From the NCBI GenBank assembly GCA_015059735.1, contig SUZX01000011.1, forward strand, positions 1-42,790: a stretch of DNA of 42,790 bases, read 5' to 3'. The DNA is from Rikenellaceae bacterium. GTDB taxonomy: Bacteria > Bacteroidota > Bacteroidia > Bacteroidales > Rikenellaceae. The position numbers and the translations under genes are program-made. This document shows positions 35,303 to 42,790 of the stretch, in pieces; position 1 is the first letter of the stretch; each line of letters opens with the position of its first letter. The notes below the pieces were generated by a model. That model made no database searches, was not told the origin of the DNA, and saw only the letters and a program-made list of their open reading frames with translations.

Positions 35303-36640
35303 ATGTTTGAAAATTTAACCGATAAACTCGAACGGTCATTCAAAATCCTGAAAGGTGAGGGCCGTATTACCGAAATCAATGTTGCCGAAACGCTCAAAGA
35401 GATCCGCCGTGCGTTGATCGATGCCGACGTCAACTATAAGGTTGCCAAGACCTTTACCGATACTGTCAAACAAAAAGCTTTGGGTCAGAATGTGCTTACG
35501 GCCGTTAAGCCCGGGCAGATGATGACCAAAATCGTTCGCGATGAGTTGGCGCTGTTGATGGGTGGTACGGCTACCGATATCCGTTTGGAGGGCAGTCCGG
35601 CTGTGATTTTGATTGCCGGTTTGCAGGGATCTGGTAAAACCACCTTCTCGGGTAAGTTGGCCTCAATGCTCAAAAGCAAGAAGGGTCGTCAGGTGCTGTT
35701 GGTTGCCGGTGACGTTTATCGTCCGGCCGCTATCGATCAGTTGAAGGTGCTCGGCACACAGATTGGGGTCGAGGTCTATGCCGAGGAGGGAAATATGAAT
35801 CCCGTGCAGATTGCCGAGAATGCCATTAAATATGCCCGTCAGAAATCCTATAACGTGGTAATTGTCGATACCGCAGGTCGCTTGGCTGTCGATGAGGCGA
35901 TGATGCAGGAGATCACCGCCATCAAAGCGGCGGTGAAACCTTCGGAGACACTTTTCGTGGTCGATGCCATGACCGGTCAGGATGCCGTGAATACGGCTCG
36001 CGAATTCAACGATCGTTTGGATTTCGATGGCGTGGTGCTCACCAAGTTAGACGGTGATACCCGCGGTGGTGCAGCTATCTCGATCCGCTCGGTGGTCGAT
36101 AAACCGCTGAAATTCATTTCGAGTGGTGAGAAGATGGACGCTTTGCAGGTCTTCCACCCCGAACGTATGGCCGACCGTATTTTGGGCATGGGCGACGTTG
36201 TGTCGTTGGTGGAGCGTGCGCAAGAGCAGTTCGACGAGGAAGAGGCGCGCCGCTTGAAGAAAAAGTTGGTGAAGGATCAATTCAACTTCAACGATTTCAT
36301 CGCACAGATCCAGCAGATCAAGAAGATGGGAAATATCAAGGATCTGGCCTCGATGTTGCCGGGTGTGGGTAAGATGCTCAAAGATGTCGATATTCCCGAC
36401 GATGTATTTAAGCAGACCGAGGCGATTATCGGTTCGATGACCCCTGCCGAGCGCGAACATCCCGAGATCATCAACGCCAAACGGCGCGAACGTATCGCCA
36501 AAGGTTCGGGGACTACCATTGCCGATGTCAATCGCCTGATGAAACAATTCGAAACCACCCGTAAAACCATGAAGATGGTTGCCGGCGGTAACCTCAAAAT
36601 GCCCAAAATGCCGATGGGCAGAGGCGGATTTCGGCGGTAA
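35303..36640 (+). CDS. ffh: signal recognition particle protein Ffh (SRP54)
   Basis: 445 residues. N domain (MFENLTDKLERSFKILKGEG), then the G domain with P-loop GLQGSGKTTFSGKLA (about 107-121), VAGDVYRPAAIDQL, DTAGRL, TKLDGDTRGGAA and the closing SGEKMDAL. The methionine-rich M domain ends MPKMPMGRGGFRR and binds the SRP RNA, whose gene is 11 kb upstream at 24314. Cytoplasmic GTPase that delivers nascent membrane proteins with FtsY. Single-gene unit with its own promoter and a terminator at 36692. Confidence 0.97.
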   Translation: MFENLTDKLERSFKILKGEGRITEINVAETLKEIRRALIDADVNYKVAKTFTDTVKQKALGQNVLTAVKPGQMMTKIVRDELALLMGGTATDIRLEGSPAVILIAGLQGSGKTTFSGKLASMLKSKKGRQVLLVAGDVYRPAAIDQLKVLGTQIGVEVYAEEGNMNPVQIAENAIKYARQKSYNVVIVDTAGRLAVDEAMMQEITAIKAAVKPSETLFVVDAMTGQDAVNTAREFNDRLDFDGVVLTKLDGDTRGGAAISIRSVVDKPLKFISSGEKMDALQVFHPERMADRILGMGDVVSLVERAQEQFDEEEARRLKKKLVKDQFNFNDFIAQIQQIKKMGNIKDLASMLPGVGKMLKDVDIPDDVFKQTEAIIGSMTPAEREHPEIINAKRRERIAKGSGTTIADVNRLMKQFETTRKTMKMVAGGNLKMPKMPMGRGGFRR

Positions 36641-36691
36641 GATATGAAATAAGTAATGGAGATGGTCTAATAAATCTAATATTTATAATTT

Positions 36692-36728
36692 CGCCCTCAC
36701 CAAAGTACATACGGTGAGGGCGATTTTC
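36692..36728 (+). terminator. terminator after ffh
   Basis: 10-bp perfect stem CGCCCTCACC (36692-36701) with GGTGAGGGCG (36713-36722), then ATTTTC. On the minus strand, where the convergent exported-protein gene ends, no T-run follows. Confidence 0.8.
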
Positions 36729-36761
36729 ATTATAGGACTTTTGTTATACAGCCTATTTTGC

Positions 36762-37226
36762 TTACCATGAGCCTTTACCTTTACAACTCGGACATGTTGT
36801 GTGATAATGGTTGGCCGGAACATGTTTGTTACATTTACTACACCATTTTTTATTCCCAAATGAGGCGACACCCTTTGTCGTTGTGATTTGTCCACTACCT
36901 CCACATAAACCACAAGTTCTTGATGAGCGTTTATGAGAAGAAGTACTACTTGACGAATTATTATATGATGGGGGAGAAGGCATTGGCGCTTGGTAGTTCC
37001 ATCCATTTGCTATTGCTGCCTGTTGCATTTGCATCATCGCTTGTTGCATTTGCATACAATTTTGGTTTACACTTGCGGTAGAAGCTGCGGTCGCCATTGC
37101 TGCTTGGACACAAGGATCCATCATTACATTGGGAGAAGAATAGCTGCCATATCCTCCATATCCCCATTGGGCTGAAACGGAAAATGTTAGCCCTAAATAA
37201 AACAGAACAAGAATTAGTTTTTTCAT
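36762..37226 (-). CDS. exported protein with DnaJ-like CxxCxGxG zinc-finger motifs
   Basis: 154 residues with a signal peptide (MKKLILVLFYLGLTFSVSAQ), so exported. A Gly/Tyr-rich stretch and a Met/Gln-rich region (NCMQMQQAMMQMQQAAIANG) follow, then a Ser-rich linker. The C-terminus has three cysteine pairs: CGLCGGSG, CSKC and CPSCKGKG, the pattern of the zinc-binding region of DnaJ. Such fingers are usually cytoplasmic; finding one behind a signal peptide is unusual. The start at 37226 is chosen for its signal peptide; the frame upstream runs through structured leader copy B. Function unknown. Confidence 0.75.
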   Translation of the reverse strand: MKKLILVLFYLGLTFSVSAQWGYGGYGSYSSPNVMMDPCVQAAMATAASTASVNQNCMQMQQAMMQMQQAAIANGWNYQAPMPSPPSYNNSSSSTSSHKRSSRTCGLCGGSGQITTTKGVASFGNKKWCSKCNKHVPANHYHTTCPSCKGKGSW

Positions 37227-37270
37227 TTCTTTTAGTTTTTTATTGATTGGGAAATGTCCGTTCTCCAAGA

Positions 37271-37500
37271 TACGCACATAAAAAAAGCGTGGACCAAACT
37301 TTATATCTGCATTCTGAGGTCTTAGGAAACCTTGTGGCACAAATATCAAAGTGAAGCCCACGCTATGTGCGTGAGCATCAACTTCACTTCTCTTGCCACA
37401 TTTGAAAGTTCCTAAGTTTCAGAATGCAAGTAGTAAAGCTAACGCTTTTTCCGTATATGTCTAAAATGTGCGTACCGAATACGCTAATGCTTCATAGGCA
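37271..37500 (-). ncRNA. structured 5' leader RNA element, copy B
   Basis: Read on the minus strand, 230 nt opening with TGCCTATGAAGCAT and closing with ATGTGCGTA. Helices (plus coordinates): TACGCACAT 37271-37279 with ATGTGCGTA 37466-37474; AAAAAGCGT 37282-37290 with ACGCTTTTT 37442-37450; TGCATTCTGA 37308-37317 with TCAGAATGCA 37419-37428; CTTAGGAA 37321-37328 with TTCCTAAG 37409-37416; TGTGGCA 37333-37339 with TGCCACA 37394-37400; AAGTGAAG 37349-37356 with CTTCACTT 37382-37389; tip 37356-37363 with 37369-37376. The 37470-37474 strand can instead pair with TACGC at 37480-37484, giving two exclusive folds. Downstream: the exported zinc-finger protein, 44 nt away. Confidence 0.8.
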
Positions 37501-37524
37501 ATGTTGTTTTGGGGTTATCTGTGA

Positions 37525-37532
37525 CAAATGTA
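37525..37532 (-). promoter_or_regulatory. -7 box in front of structured leader copy B
   Basis: TACATTTG on the minus strand (TAnnTTTG), 24 nt before the conserved TGCCTATGA of copy B. It is divergent to the era promoter 21 bp away. Confidence 0.65.
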
Positions 37533-37553
37533 GGAAAAAACCGAATAAATTCC

Positions 37554-37561
37554 TACCTTTG
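37554..37561 (+). promoter_or_regulatory. -7 box for era
   Basis: TACCTTTG (TAnnTTTG), 28 nt before the era ATG. Confidence 0.65.
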
Positions 37562-37589
37562 GACATTAAAATATAGCAGATCGTAAATT

Positions 37590-38471
37590 ATGCACAAATC
37601 GGGCTTCGTAAATATCATCGGAAACCCCAATGTTGGCAAATCGACATTGATGAACCAACTTGTGGGCGAGAAACTCTCGATCATCACCTCCAAAGCACAA
37701 ACCACGCGCCATCGTATCATGGGCATTGTGTCGGGCGACGATTTCCAAATCGTCTATTCCGATACGCCGGGTATCCTGAAACCTTCGTATAAGTTGCAGG
37801 AGTCGATGATGAAGTTTGTGACCGGAGCTTTGGTCGATGCCGATGTCATCCTCTATGTTACCGATACCGTCGAGCAGAGCGACCGCTCGGCCGATATTAT
37901 CGAGAATATTCGCCGCAGCGGTATTCCTACCATTGTTGTAATCAACAAAATTGACCTAACAACGCCCGAAGTGCTCGAAATGTTGGTCGAAAAGTGGCAT
38001 GCGCAACTCCCCGATGCGGTGGTTGTCCCCGTGTCGGCCAAAGAGAGTTTCAATATCGAAGGGCTTTTCAAAACCATTTTGGAACGCCTACCCGAAGGTC
38101 CTGCATTCTATCCGAAAGATACGCTGACCGATAAAACCTTGCGCTTTTTTGCCTCGGAGATCATCCGCGAGAAGATCCTGCGCATGTACGACAAAGAGAT
38201 TCCCTATTGTTGTCAGATCGAGATCGAAAGCTACAAAGAAGAGCCAACGATCGACCGCATTGCTGCCACAATCTATGTTTCGCGCGATTCACAGAAAGGA
38301 ATTTTGATCGGTCATAAAGGTGAGAAACTCAAACGTGTAGGGCAGGCTGCTCGCGAGGATATGGAGCGATTCCTCGATAAAAAGGTCTTCTTGCAACTCT
38401 TTGTCAAAGTCAGCGATGATTGGCGCAACGACGAACGTCGTCTGCGGCAGTTCGGCTACGAGCAGGAGTAA
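37590..38471 (+). CDS. era: GTPase Era
   Basis: 293 residues. GTPase domain with G1 GNPNVGKSTLMN (about 11-22), the Era-type switch TSKAQTTRHRI, G3 DTPG (about 58-61) and G4 NKID (about 117-120). The C-terminal KH domain contains GILIGHKGEKLKRVG and a terminal VKVSDDWRNDERRLRQFGY. Era binds the 3' end of 16S rRNA and assists 30S assembly at the membrane. The TPR protein gene begins 53 bp downstream and may be read through. Confidence 0.96.
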   Translation: MHKSGFVNIIGNPNVGKSTLMNQLVGEKLSIITSKAQTTRHRIMGIVSGDDFQIVYSDTPGILKPSYKLQESMMKFVTGALVDADVILYVTDTVEQSDRSADIIENIRRSGIPTIVVINKIDLTTPEVLEMLVEKWHAQLPDAVVVPVSAKESFNIEGLFKTILERLPEGPAFYPKDTLTDKTLRFFASEIIREKILRMYDKEIPYCCQIEIESYKEEPTIDRIAATIYVSRDSQKGILIGHKGEKLKRVGQAAREDMERFLDKKVFLQLFVKVSDDWRNDERRLRQFGYEQE

Positions 38472-38524
38472 ATAATAAATCGGCTGAAATTACGTTATAA
38501 AGAGGAACTTTGGGATTGAGATCG

Positions 38525-40516
38525 ATGCGTAAAATACTATTGCTGATCATTTTGGCTGCAACTTTTGGTTGCCACTTCGGAGCGCATGCCCAATACAACC
38601 GCGAGTATTTCTTTTGGGTAGGGCGTCGTTGCATGATGAATAATGATTATCAAGAGGCCATCCGTACGCTCAATACGCTGTTGCGTTTCGACGACGAGGC
38701 TTTCGAGGGCTATTTCTTACGTGGTATCGCCAAATACAACCTCGACGATCTGATCGGTGCCGAGTTCGACTTTTCGACCGCCATCAAGTTGAATCCTGTC
38801 TATACGCAAGCCTACACCTACCGCGCTATTACCCGTTCGCGGTTGGGTAACTACGACGATGCTTTGCAGGATTTTCGTGAGGCGATCGAACTGCGTCCCG
38901 ATTTGCCGAGCCCCTATTACAGTCGCGGAGTGACTCGTCTGCTGAATCAGCAATTCAAGGAGGCGATCTCCGACTTCGATAAATTCATTCGCCAAGAAAA
39001 AAAGGTGGCCGATGCCTTTATTTGTCGCGGTTTGAGCTATCTGCACCTCAAAGATACGGTGCAGGCCTACGACAATTTCAATCGGGCGATCCGTACCAAT
39101 CGCGAAGACCCCAACGGCTACAACCGACGTGGTGCACTCTATATGCAACAGAAACGCTATGGCGAAGCCGAGGCTGATTTCGATAAAGCGATCAGTTGTG
39201 ATTCAACCTACTTGTTGTCCTATTTCAATCGAGCATTGGTCTATTCCGATACCCACCGACCGATGCGTGCTTTGGCCGATTTCGATAAGGTGATCCAACT
39301 CGACTCGACCAACTCGCTGACCTATTTCAATCGGGCCATGTTGCGTGCACAGATCGGTGACTACAATCGTGCATTAGACGACTACAATCGGGTGGCTCTC
39401 TATTCGCCCAACAATGTGTTGGTTTATTATAACCGAGCCGGAGTGCATGCGCAACTCGGTGAGATCGAGAAGGCGGTGGCCGACTATACCTCAGCCATCA
39501 AACTCTATCCCGATTTTGCCAATGCCTATATCTATCGTGGTCGTTTGCGAGAGTTGTTGCGTGACCCCAAGGGTGCTAAACATGACCGCGAAACCGCTCA
39601 GAAAAAGATCGCGGCCTACCGCTCACGGTTGAGCGATAGTACTTATTCGATCTATGCCGATACCACGCAGCGATTTGACCGACTGCTGTCATTCGATAGT
39701 AAATTTGCCGGCAGCAGTTTCGACCCGATTATCAACCGAAGCGGCGGCCGCGAAGAGATGCGCTTAATGCCACTCTTCAAATTTACCTTGTTGCAGCCGG
39801 ATAGCATACCGACGGTTGCTCACTATCGTTTGCGCCGTATCGATGACTTTAAGAAACGAGTCGGTAATAAATTGCTCACCTTGTCGTGCCGCGAGAGCAA
39901 TGTTTCGGCCGATTCGTTGGTACTTTTCGATAAACACTATGCCCAAGAGTTGCGCAAAGGCGATGTCTCGTGGATCGATCTTTTCCAACGCGGTATCACC
40001 CAGTCGCTCATCAAGCAATATACTAATTCGGTAAATACTTATACGGCCGCCATCGAACAAAATCCGAGCAATCCGTTCCTCTATCTCAACCGTTCGACCA
40101 CCCGTGCCGAGATGATCGACTTCATCTCGTCGATCGATAACTCCTATCAGCGAATCACGATCGACTCCGATCCGGCCAACCGATTGAATAACAATTCGAA
40201 ACGTACGTATAGTTACGACGAAGCTGTAGCCGACTTGAATAAAGTGATCAAACTCTTCCCCGATTTTGCCCATGCCTATTATAATCGTGCCAATCTTCGC
40301 GCCTTGTCGGGTAGTCTGCCCGAAGCATTTGACGATTATACGAAGGCCATCGAACTAAATCCCTCGTTTGCCGAGGCGTATTATAATCGTGGTGTGGTGC
40401 AGATATTTATGAAAGACACCCGCAAAGGTTGTCTCGATATCTCAAAAGCCGGAGAGTTGGGAATCAAAGCGGCGTATGAGGTGCTGAAACGTTATGCCCG
40501 AAACGAAGACAACTAA
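38525..40516 (+). CDS. exported tetratricopeptide-repeat protein
   Basis: 663 residues with a signal peptide (MRKILLLIILAATFGCHFGAHAQ). About eleven TPR units run from residue 35 to 300 (for example DALQDFREAIELRPDLPSPYYSRG and RALADFDKVIQLDSTNSLTYFNRA). A non-repeat middle region covers about 300-460, and further TPRs run to the end (EAFDDYTKAIELNPSFAEAYYNRG). TPR arrays hold protein complexes together, so a periplasmic scaffold is plausible. No enzyme motif is seen. A TTG five codons earlier is a weaker start. The MFS transporter gene follows after 17 bp, so they are probably one transcript. Confidence 0.88.
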   Translation: MRKILLLIILAATFGCHFGAHAQYNREYFFWVGRRCMMNNDYQEAIRTLNTLLRFDDEAFEGYFLRGIAKYNLDDLIGAEFDFSTAIKLNPVYTQAYTYRAITRSRLGNYDDALQDFREAIELRPDLPSPYYSRGVTRLLNQQFKEAISDFDKFIRQEKKVADAFICRGLSYLHLKDTVQAYDNFNRAIRTNREDPNGYNRRGALYMQQKRYGEAEADFDKAISCDSTYLLSYFNRALVYSDTHRPMRALADFDKVIQLDSTNSLTYFNRAMLRAQIGDYNRALDDYNRVALYSPNNVLVYYNRAGVHAQLGEIEKAVADYTSAIKLYPDFANAYIYRGRLRELLRDPKGAKHDRETAQKKIAAYRSRLSDSTYSIYADTTQRFDRLLSFDSKFAGSSFDPIINRSGGREEMRLMPLFKFTLLQPDSIPTVAHYRLRRIDDFKKRVGNKLLTLSCRESNVSADSLVLFDKHYAQELRKGDVSWIDLFQRGITQSLIKQYTNSVNTYTAAIEQNPSNPFLYLNRSTTRAEMIDFISSIDNSYQRITIDSDPANRLNNNSKRTYSYDEAVADLNKVIKLFPDFAHAYYNRANLRALSGSLPEAFDDYTKAIELNPSFAEAYYNRGVVQIFMKDTRKGCLDISKAGELGIKAAYEVLKRYARNEDN

Positions 40517-40533
40517 TTCAAACAAAATAGATC

Positions 40534-41901
40534 ATGACGGAAATCATTACCAAAAAACTCAACGACTCGGCAGCAGCACGATGGACCGCGTTGCTGATCG
40601 TGTCGTTTACGATGATGTGCGGTTACTTCATTACCGATGTAATGGCACCACTCGAAGACCTCTTGACAAAACTTCCCGCTGAGGGTGGGCTGGGTTGGAC
40701 GAGTGATGAGTATGGCTTCTTTTCGGGGGCATACGGCTATATCAATGTATTCCTTTTAATGCTGTTCTTTGGGGGTATCATTCTCGATAAGTGCGGTGTC
40801 CGCTTTACGGGCACAATGAGTAGTGCACTGATGCTGATCGGAACACTCATTAAATGGTACTCCTTGAATGATACGTTCGACGGCGAGATTTTTGGTTGGC
40901 CGACACAGGTGGCATTGGCCGCGTTGGGTTTCGCTATCTTCGGTATGGGTGCCGAGATCACAGGAATCACCATAACCAAAATTATCGCAAAGTGGTTTAC
41001 AGGCCATGAGTTGGCATTGGCTATGGGTTTGCAGGTGGCTATGGCGCGTATCGGTACGGCTGTGGCGTTGGCTTGCAGTCTGCCTTTTGCAAAAGCTTGG
41101 GGGAATATTTCAGCTCCTGTATTGCTCGGTGCCGCATTTTTGTGCATAGGTCTTCTGGCATATCTCGTTTATTGTGTGATGGATTCTCGATTGGATAAGT
41201 CGAATGGTGCGACAGATGGTGTTCCCAACGAGGAAGAGTTTCATATCAGCGATTTGAGAAATATCTTTGCGAATAAAGGCTTTTGGATCATTGCTATCTT
41301 GTGCGTGTTGTTCTACTCGGGTGTATTCCCCTTCTTGAAATTCGCTACTAAGTTGATGATCTATAAGTATAACGTCGATCCCCAATTGGCGGGTTTGATT
41401 CCTGCCATGTTACCTTTTGGTACTATCCTGCTTACGCCGGTATTTGGTACTATCTACGATCGGAAAGGGAAAGGAGCTACGCTGATGATCATCGGCTCGG
41501 CAATGCTGATGCTCGTTCACATTCTGTTTGCGCTTCCTATTCTTAATGTATGGTGGTTTGCTATTGTCATTATGATTATCCTCGGTATCGCATTTTCTCT
41601 TGTGCCGTCGGCCATGTGGCCTGCTGTGCCGAAGATTATTCCGCTCAAACAACTCGGCTCGGCCTATGCCATTATTTTCTATATCCAAAATATCGGTTTG
41701 TCGATGGTCCCCATATTGATCGGCGAGGTGATTCAGAGCTACTCGACCATCGAAACTTCGGAGGGTGTAACCTACGACTATACAATTCCCATGTTAATCT
41801 TTGCATTGTTCGGTGTGCTTGCTCTTGTTATGAGTCTTTACCTCAAATCCGAGGATAAGAAAAAGGGCTACGGTTTGGAACTCCCGAATGTCAAGAAATA
41901 A
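40534..41901 (+). CDS. major facilitator superfamily transporter
   Basis: 455 residues with twelve predicted membrane helices and the MFS loop motif between helices 2 and 3 (GGIILDKCGVRFTG, a variant of GxxxDrxGrr), repeated in weaker form after helix 8 (GTIYDRKGKGATL). A hydrophilic loop near 210-235 divides the two six-helix halves. Secondary transporter of the inner membrane; substrate not identifiable. It ends at a strong terminator shared with the convergent exported protein gene. Confidence 0.92.
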   Translation: MTEIITKKLNDSAAARWTALLIVSFTMMCGYFITDVMAPLEDLLTKLPAEGGLGWTSDEYGFFSGAYGYINVFLLMLFFGGIILDKCGVRFTGTMSSALMLIGTLIKWYSLNDTFDGEIFGWPTQVALAALGFAIFGMGAEITGITITKIIAKWFTGHELALAMGLQVAMARIGTAVALACSLPFAKAWGNISAPVLLGAAFLCIGLLAYLVYCVMDSRLDKSNGATDGVPNEEEFHISDLRNIFANKGFWIIAILCVLFYSGVFPFLKFATKLMIYKYNVDPQLAGLIPAMLPFGTILLTPVFGTIYDRKGKGATLMIIGSAMLMLVHILFALPILNVWWFAIVIMIILGIAFSLVPSAMWPAVPKIIPLKQLGSAYAIIFYIQNIGLSMVPILIGEVIQSYSTIETSEGVTYDYTIPMLIFALFGVLALVMSLYLKSEDKKKGYGLELPNVKK

Positions 41902-41920
41902 ACCATTGTTTATATAATTC

Positions 41921-41961
41921 AACCGGCTGTCATTTATTAAAATGGCAGCCGGTTGTGTTTT
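41921..41961. terminator. terminator between the MFS gene and the convergent exported protein gene
   Basis: 15-bp stem AACCGGCTGTCATTT (41921-41935) with AAATGGCAGCCGGTT (41940-41954), one G-T pair, loop ATTA, then GTGTTTT on the plus strand. Confidence 0.85.
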
Positions 41962-42310
41962 ATCGACTTCTTAAATAATTTAGGTCGCTTTTGTAGTATG
42001 TTCTATTACGACAAGATGGATGTACAGTTGGATATACAGAATCAAGATTAACGGATCTCGCGCCATTTTCTAATGCAACAATAGCTGCTTTAATAGCCGC
42101 TGTCGCAGATGAAACACTATATGTTGCACCTCGACCTTGTCCATCAACTATCGTAACAGTGTATTCGGCATTGGGTGTGGCTTCGTATAGACTGACAGCA
42201 GCTTTAACCGCAGCAACTATCGCTCCTATTGTTACAGGAGCAGCAGCCTGAATTGTTGATGTTGTATAAATTCCCAACAACATTATGACTGAAAATAAAA
42301 TCTTTTTCAT
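41960..42310 (-). CDS. small exported protein, function unknown
   Basis: 116 residues with a signal peptide (MKKILFSVIMLLGIYTTSTIQA). The mature part is rich in Ala, Val and Thr (IGAIVAAVKAAVSLYEATP, then SSATAAIKAAIVALENGAR) and ends in a basic, aromatic tail with a single Cys. No family is recognised. Its interest is its position: it is preceded, 87 nt upstream, by structured leader copy C, as two other unrelated exported proteins in this window are by copies A and B. Confidence 0.7.
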   Translation of the reverse strand: MKKILFSVIMLLGIYTTSTIQAAAPVTIGAIVAAVKAAVSLYEATPNAEYTVTIVDGQGRGATYSVSSATAAIKAAIVALENGARSVNLDSVYPTVHPSCRNRTYYKSDLNYLRSR

Positions 42311-42397
42311 TTTTCTTTAAGTTTTAAGTGTTTTTGTCCCTACTCACTTAACGGCTTTTCGGGTCACTCCGTGTGCCTTGAATAGAAATAATGGGAA

Positions 42398-42631
42398 ATA
42401 CGCACATAAAAAAACGCGGCACTTTCAGTGTATTCTCTACTCAGGGTGTTTGGCGTAACCCGTTCTGGCAGAATAACCAAAAGCCCGCGCCGTCAAGCGC
42501 GAGCATTTTCGCAATATTCCTACCAGAACTTTTAAGTCGCCAAACTTTTGAGTAGATAGAATAAAGCTAAAACGCTTTTTCGAATATGTCTAAAATGTGC
42601 GTATCAAACTATACGCGATGCTTCATAGGCA
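42398..42631 (-). ncRNA. structured 5' leader RNA element, copy C
   Basis: Read on the minus strand, 234 nt opening with TGCCTATGAAGCAT and sharing GCACATTTTAGACATAT with copy B. Helices (plus coordinates): ATACGCACAT 42398-42407 with ATGTGCGTAT 42595-42604; CTACTCA 42437-42443 with TGAGTAG 42549-42555, continued by TATTCT/AGAATA; GTTTGGCG 42448-42455 with CGCCAAAC 42538-42545; GTTCTGG 42462-42468 with CCAGAAC 42523-42529; GAATA/TATTC; tip GCCCGCGC 42483-42490 with GCGCGAGC 42497-42504. GCGTAT at 42599-42604 can instead pair with ATACGC at 42611-42616. Base changes relative to A and B are compensatory. Confidence 0.8.
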
Positions 42632-42651
42632 AAATAAATTGGTATATGGAG

Positions 42652-42659
42652 TAAAAATA
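42652..42659 (-). promoter_or_regulatory. -7-like box in front of structured leader copy C
   Basis: TATTTTTA on the minus strand, one mismatch to TAnnTTTG, 20 nt before the conserved TGCCTATGA. The spacing agrees with copies A and B. Confidence 0.4.
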
Positions 42660-42790
42660 CGCATTTATAATCGGCAAAACGATTTGTACAACTTTGTAAA
42701 ACGAAATGTGCAAAAATCCAAAATTTTTGCGAGCGTTTGAAGCGACCATTTGAGCGGAAATTAAACGCTTTTCAAACACTATTCAAACGA
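42660..42790. other. right-edge non-coding stretch
   Basis: AT-rich, with stops in all frames I checked. No gene, repeat or RNA recognised; it may hold upstream sequence of a gene beyond the window. Confidence 0.5.

Noticed and set aside
16546..42631. The three structured elements could be integron attC sites or copies of a mobile inverted-repeat element
   Set aside because: They are not next to each other in a cassette array, there is no integrase, they lie upstream rather than downstream of genes, and their promoter spacing and compensatory base changes fit an RNA leader better. No target-site duplication was seen.
1..42790. CRISPR arrays, rRNA genes, insertion sequences
   Set aside because: No regularly spaced repeats, no rRNA signature and no complete transposase gene were seen on either strand.

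Overview
The window is chromosomal DNA of a member of the Bacteroidota, most likely order Bacteroidales. The evidence is the repeated TAnnTTTG -7 promoter box, BACON, DUF5689, DUF4199, DUF4293 and DUF2795 proteins, a TonB-dependent receptor with a carboxypeptidase-regulatory-like domain, and an obligate-anaerobe style 2-oxoacid:ferredoxin oxidoreductase. Genus cannot be fixed from sequence alone.

Layout. 1-1195: AT-rich, gene-poor edge holding broken or unrecognised reading frames, ending at a tRNA-Gly(CCC). 1333-5033 (minus): lepA followed 2 bp later by an acyl-CoA ligase. 5192-9011 (minus): DUF2975 membrane protein, small XRE regulator, exported M16 peptidase. 9224-12727 (plus): a NapH/NapG-like membrane iron-sulphur protein, an exported aldo/keto reductase with ferredoxin tail, and an ECF-type S component. 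12781-16379 (plus): acyl-ACP thioesterase, flavoprotein, cobalamin adenosyltransferase, DUF2795 protein. 17641-20292 (minus): a four-subunit 2-oxoacid:ferredoxin oxidoreductase. 20585-24264 (minus): MltG, threonylcarbamoyl-AMP synthase, DUF4199, GT2 glycosyltransferase, DUF4293. 24314-24411: SRP RNA gene. 24689-35137 (plus): GH43 enzyme, large BACON lipoprotein, two extracellular nucleases, TonB receptor and DUF5689 lipoprotein, which reads as a nucleic-acid scavenging locus. 35303-41901 (plus): ffh, era, a TPR protein and an MFS transporter.

Most interesting signal: three copies (16546-16800 plus, 37271-37500 minus, 42398-42631 minus) of a long structured element of 230-255 nt. Each lies 20-25 nt downstream of a TAnnTTTG-like box and 33-87 nt upstream of the start codon of a small exported orphan protein. 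The copies share short sequence blocks, but their long central arm differs in sequence while keeping complementary helices (compensatory changes in at least four helices). In two copies the closing strand can pair with either a 5' or a 3' partner. This looks like a structured 5' leader RNA family, possibly a switch, controlling a set of exported proteins. I cannot match it to a named RNA class from memory.

Secondary signals are a G10 tract inside the BACON lipoprotein gene (slippage either way truncates the protein) and a G9 tract just before the start codon of the XRE regulator. Both are candidate phase-variation sites.
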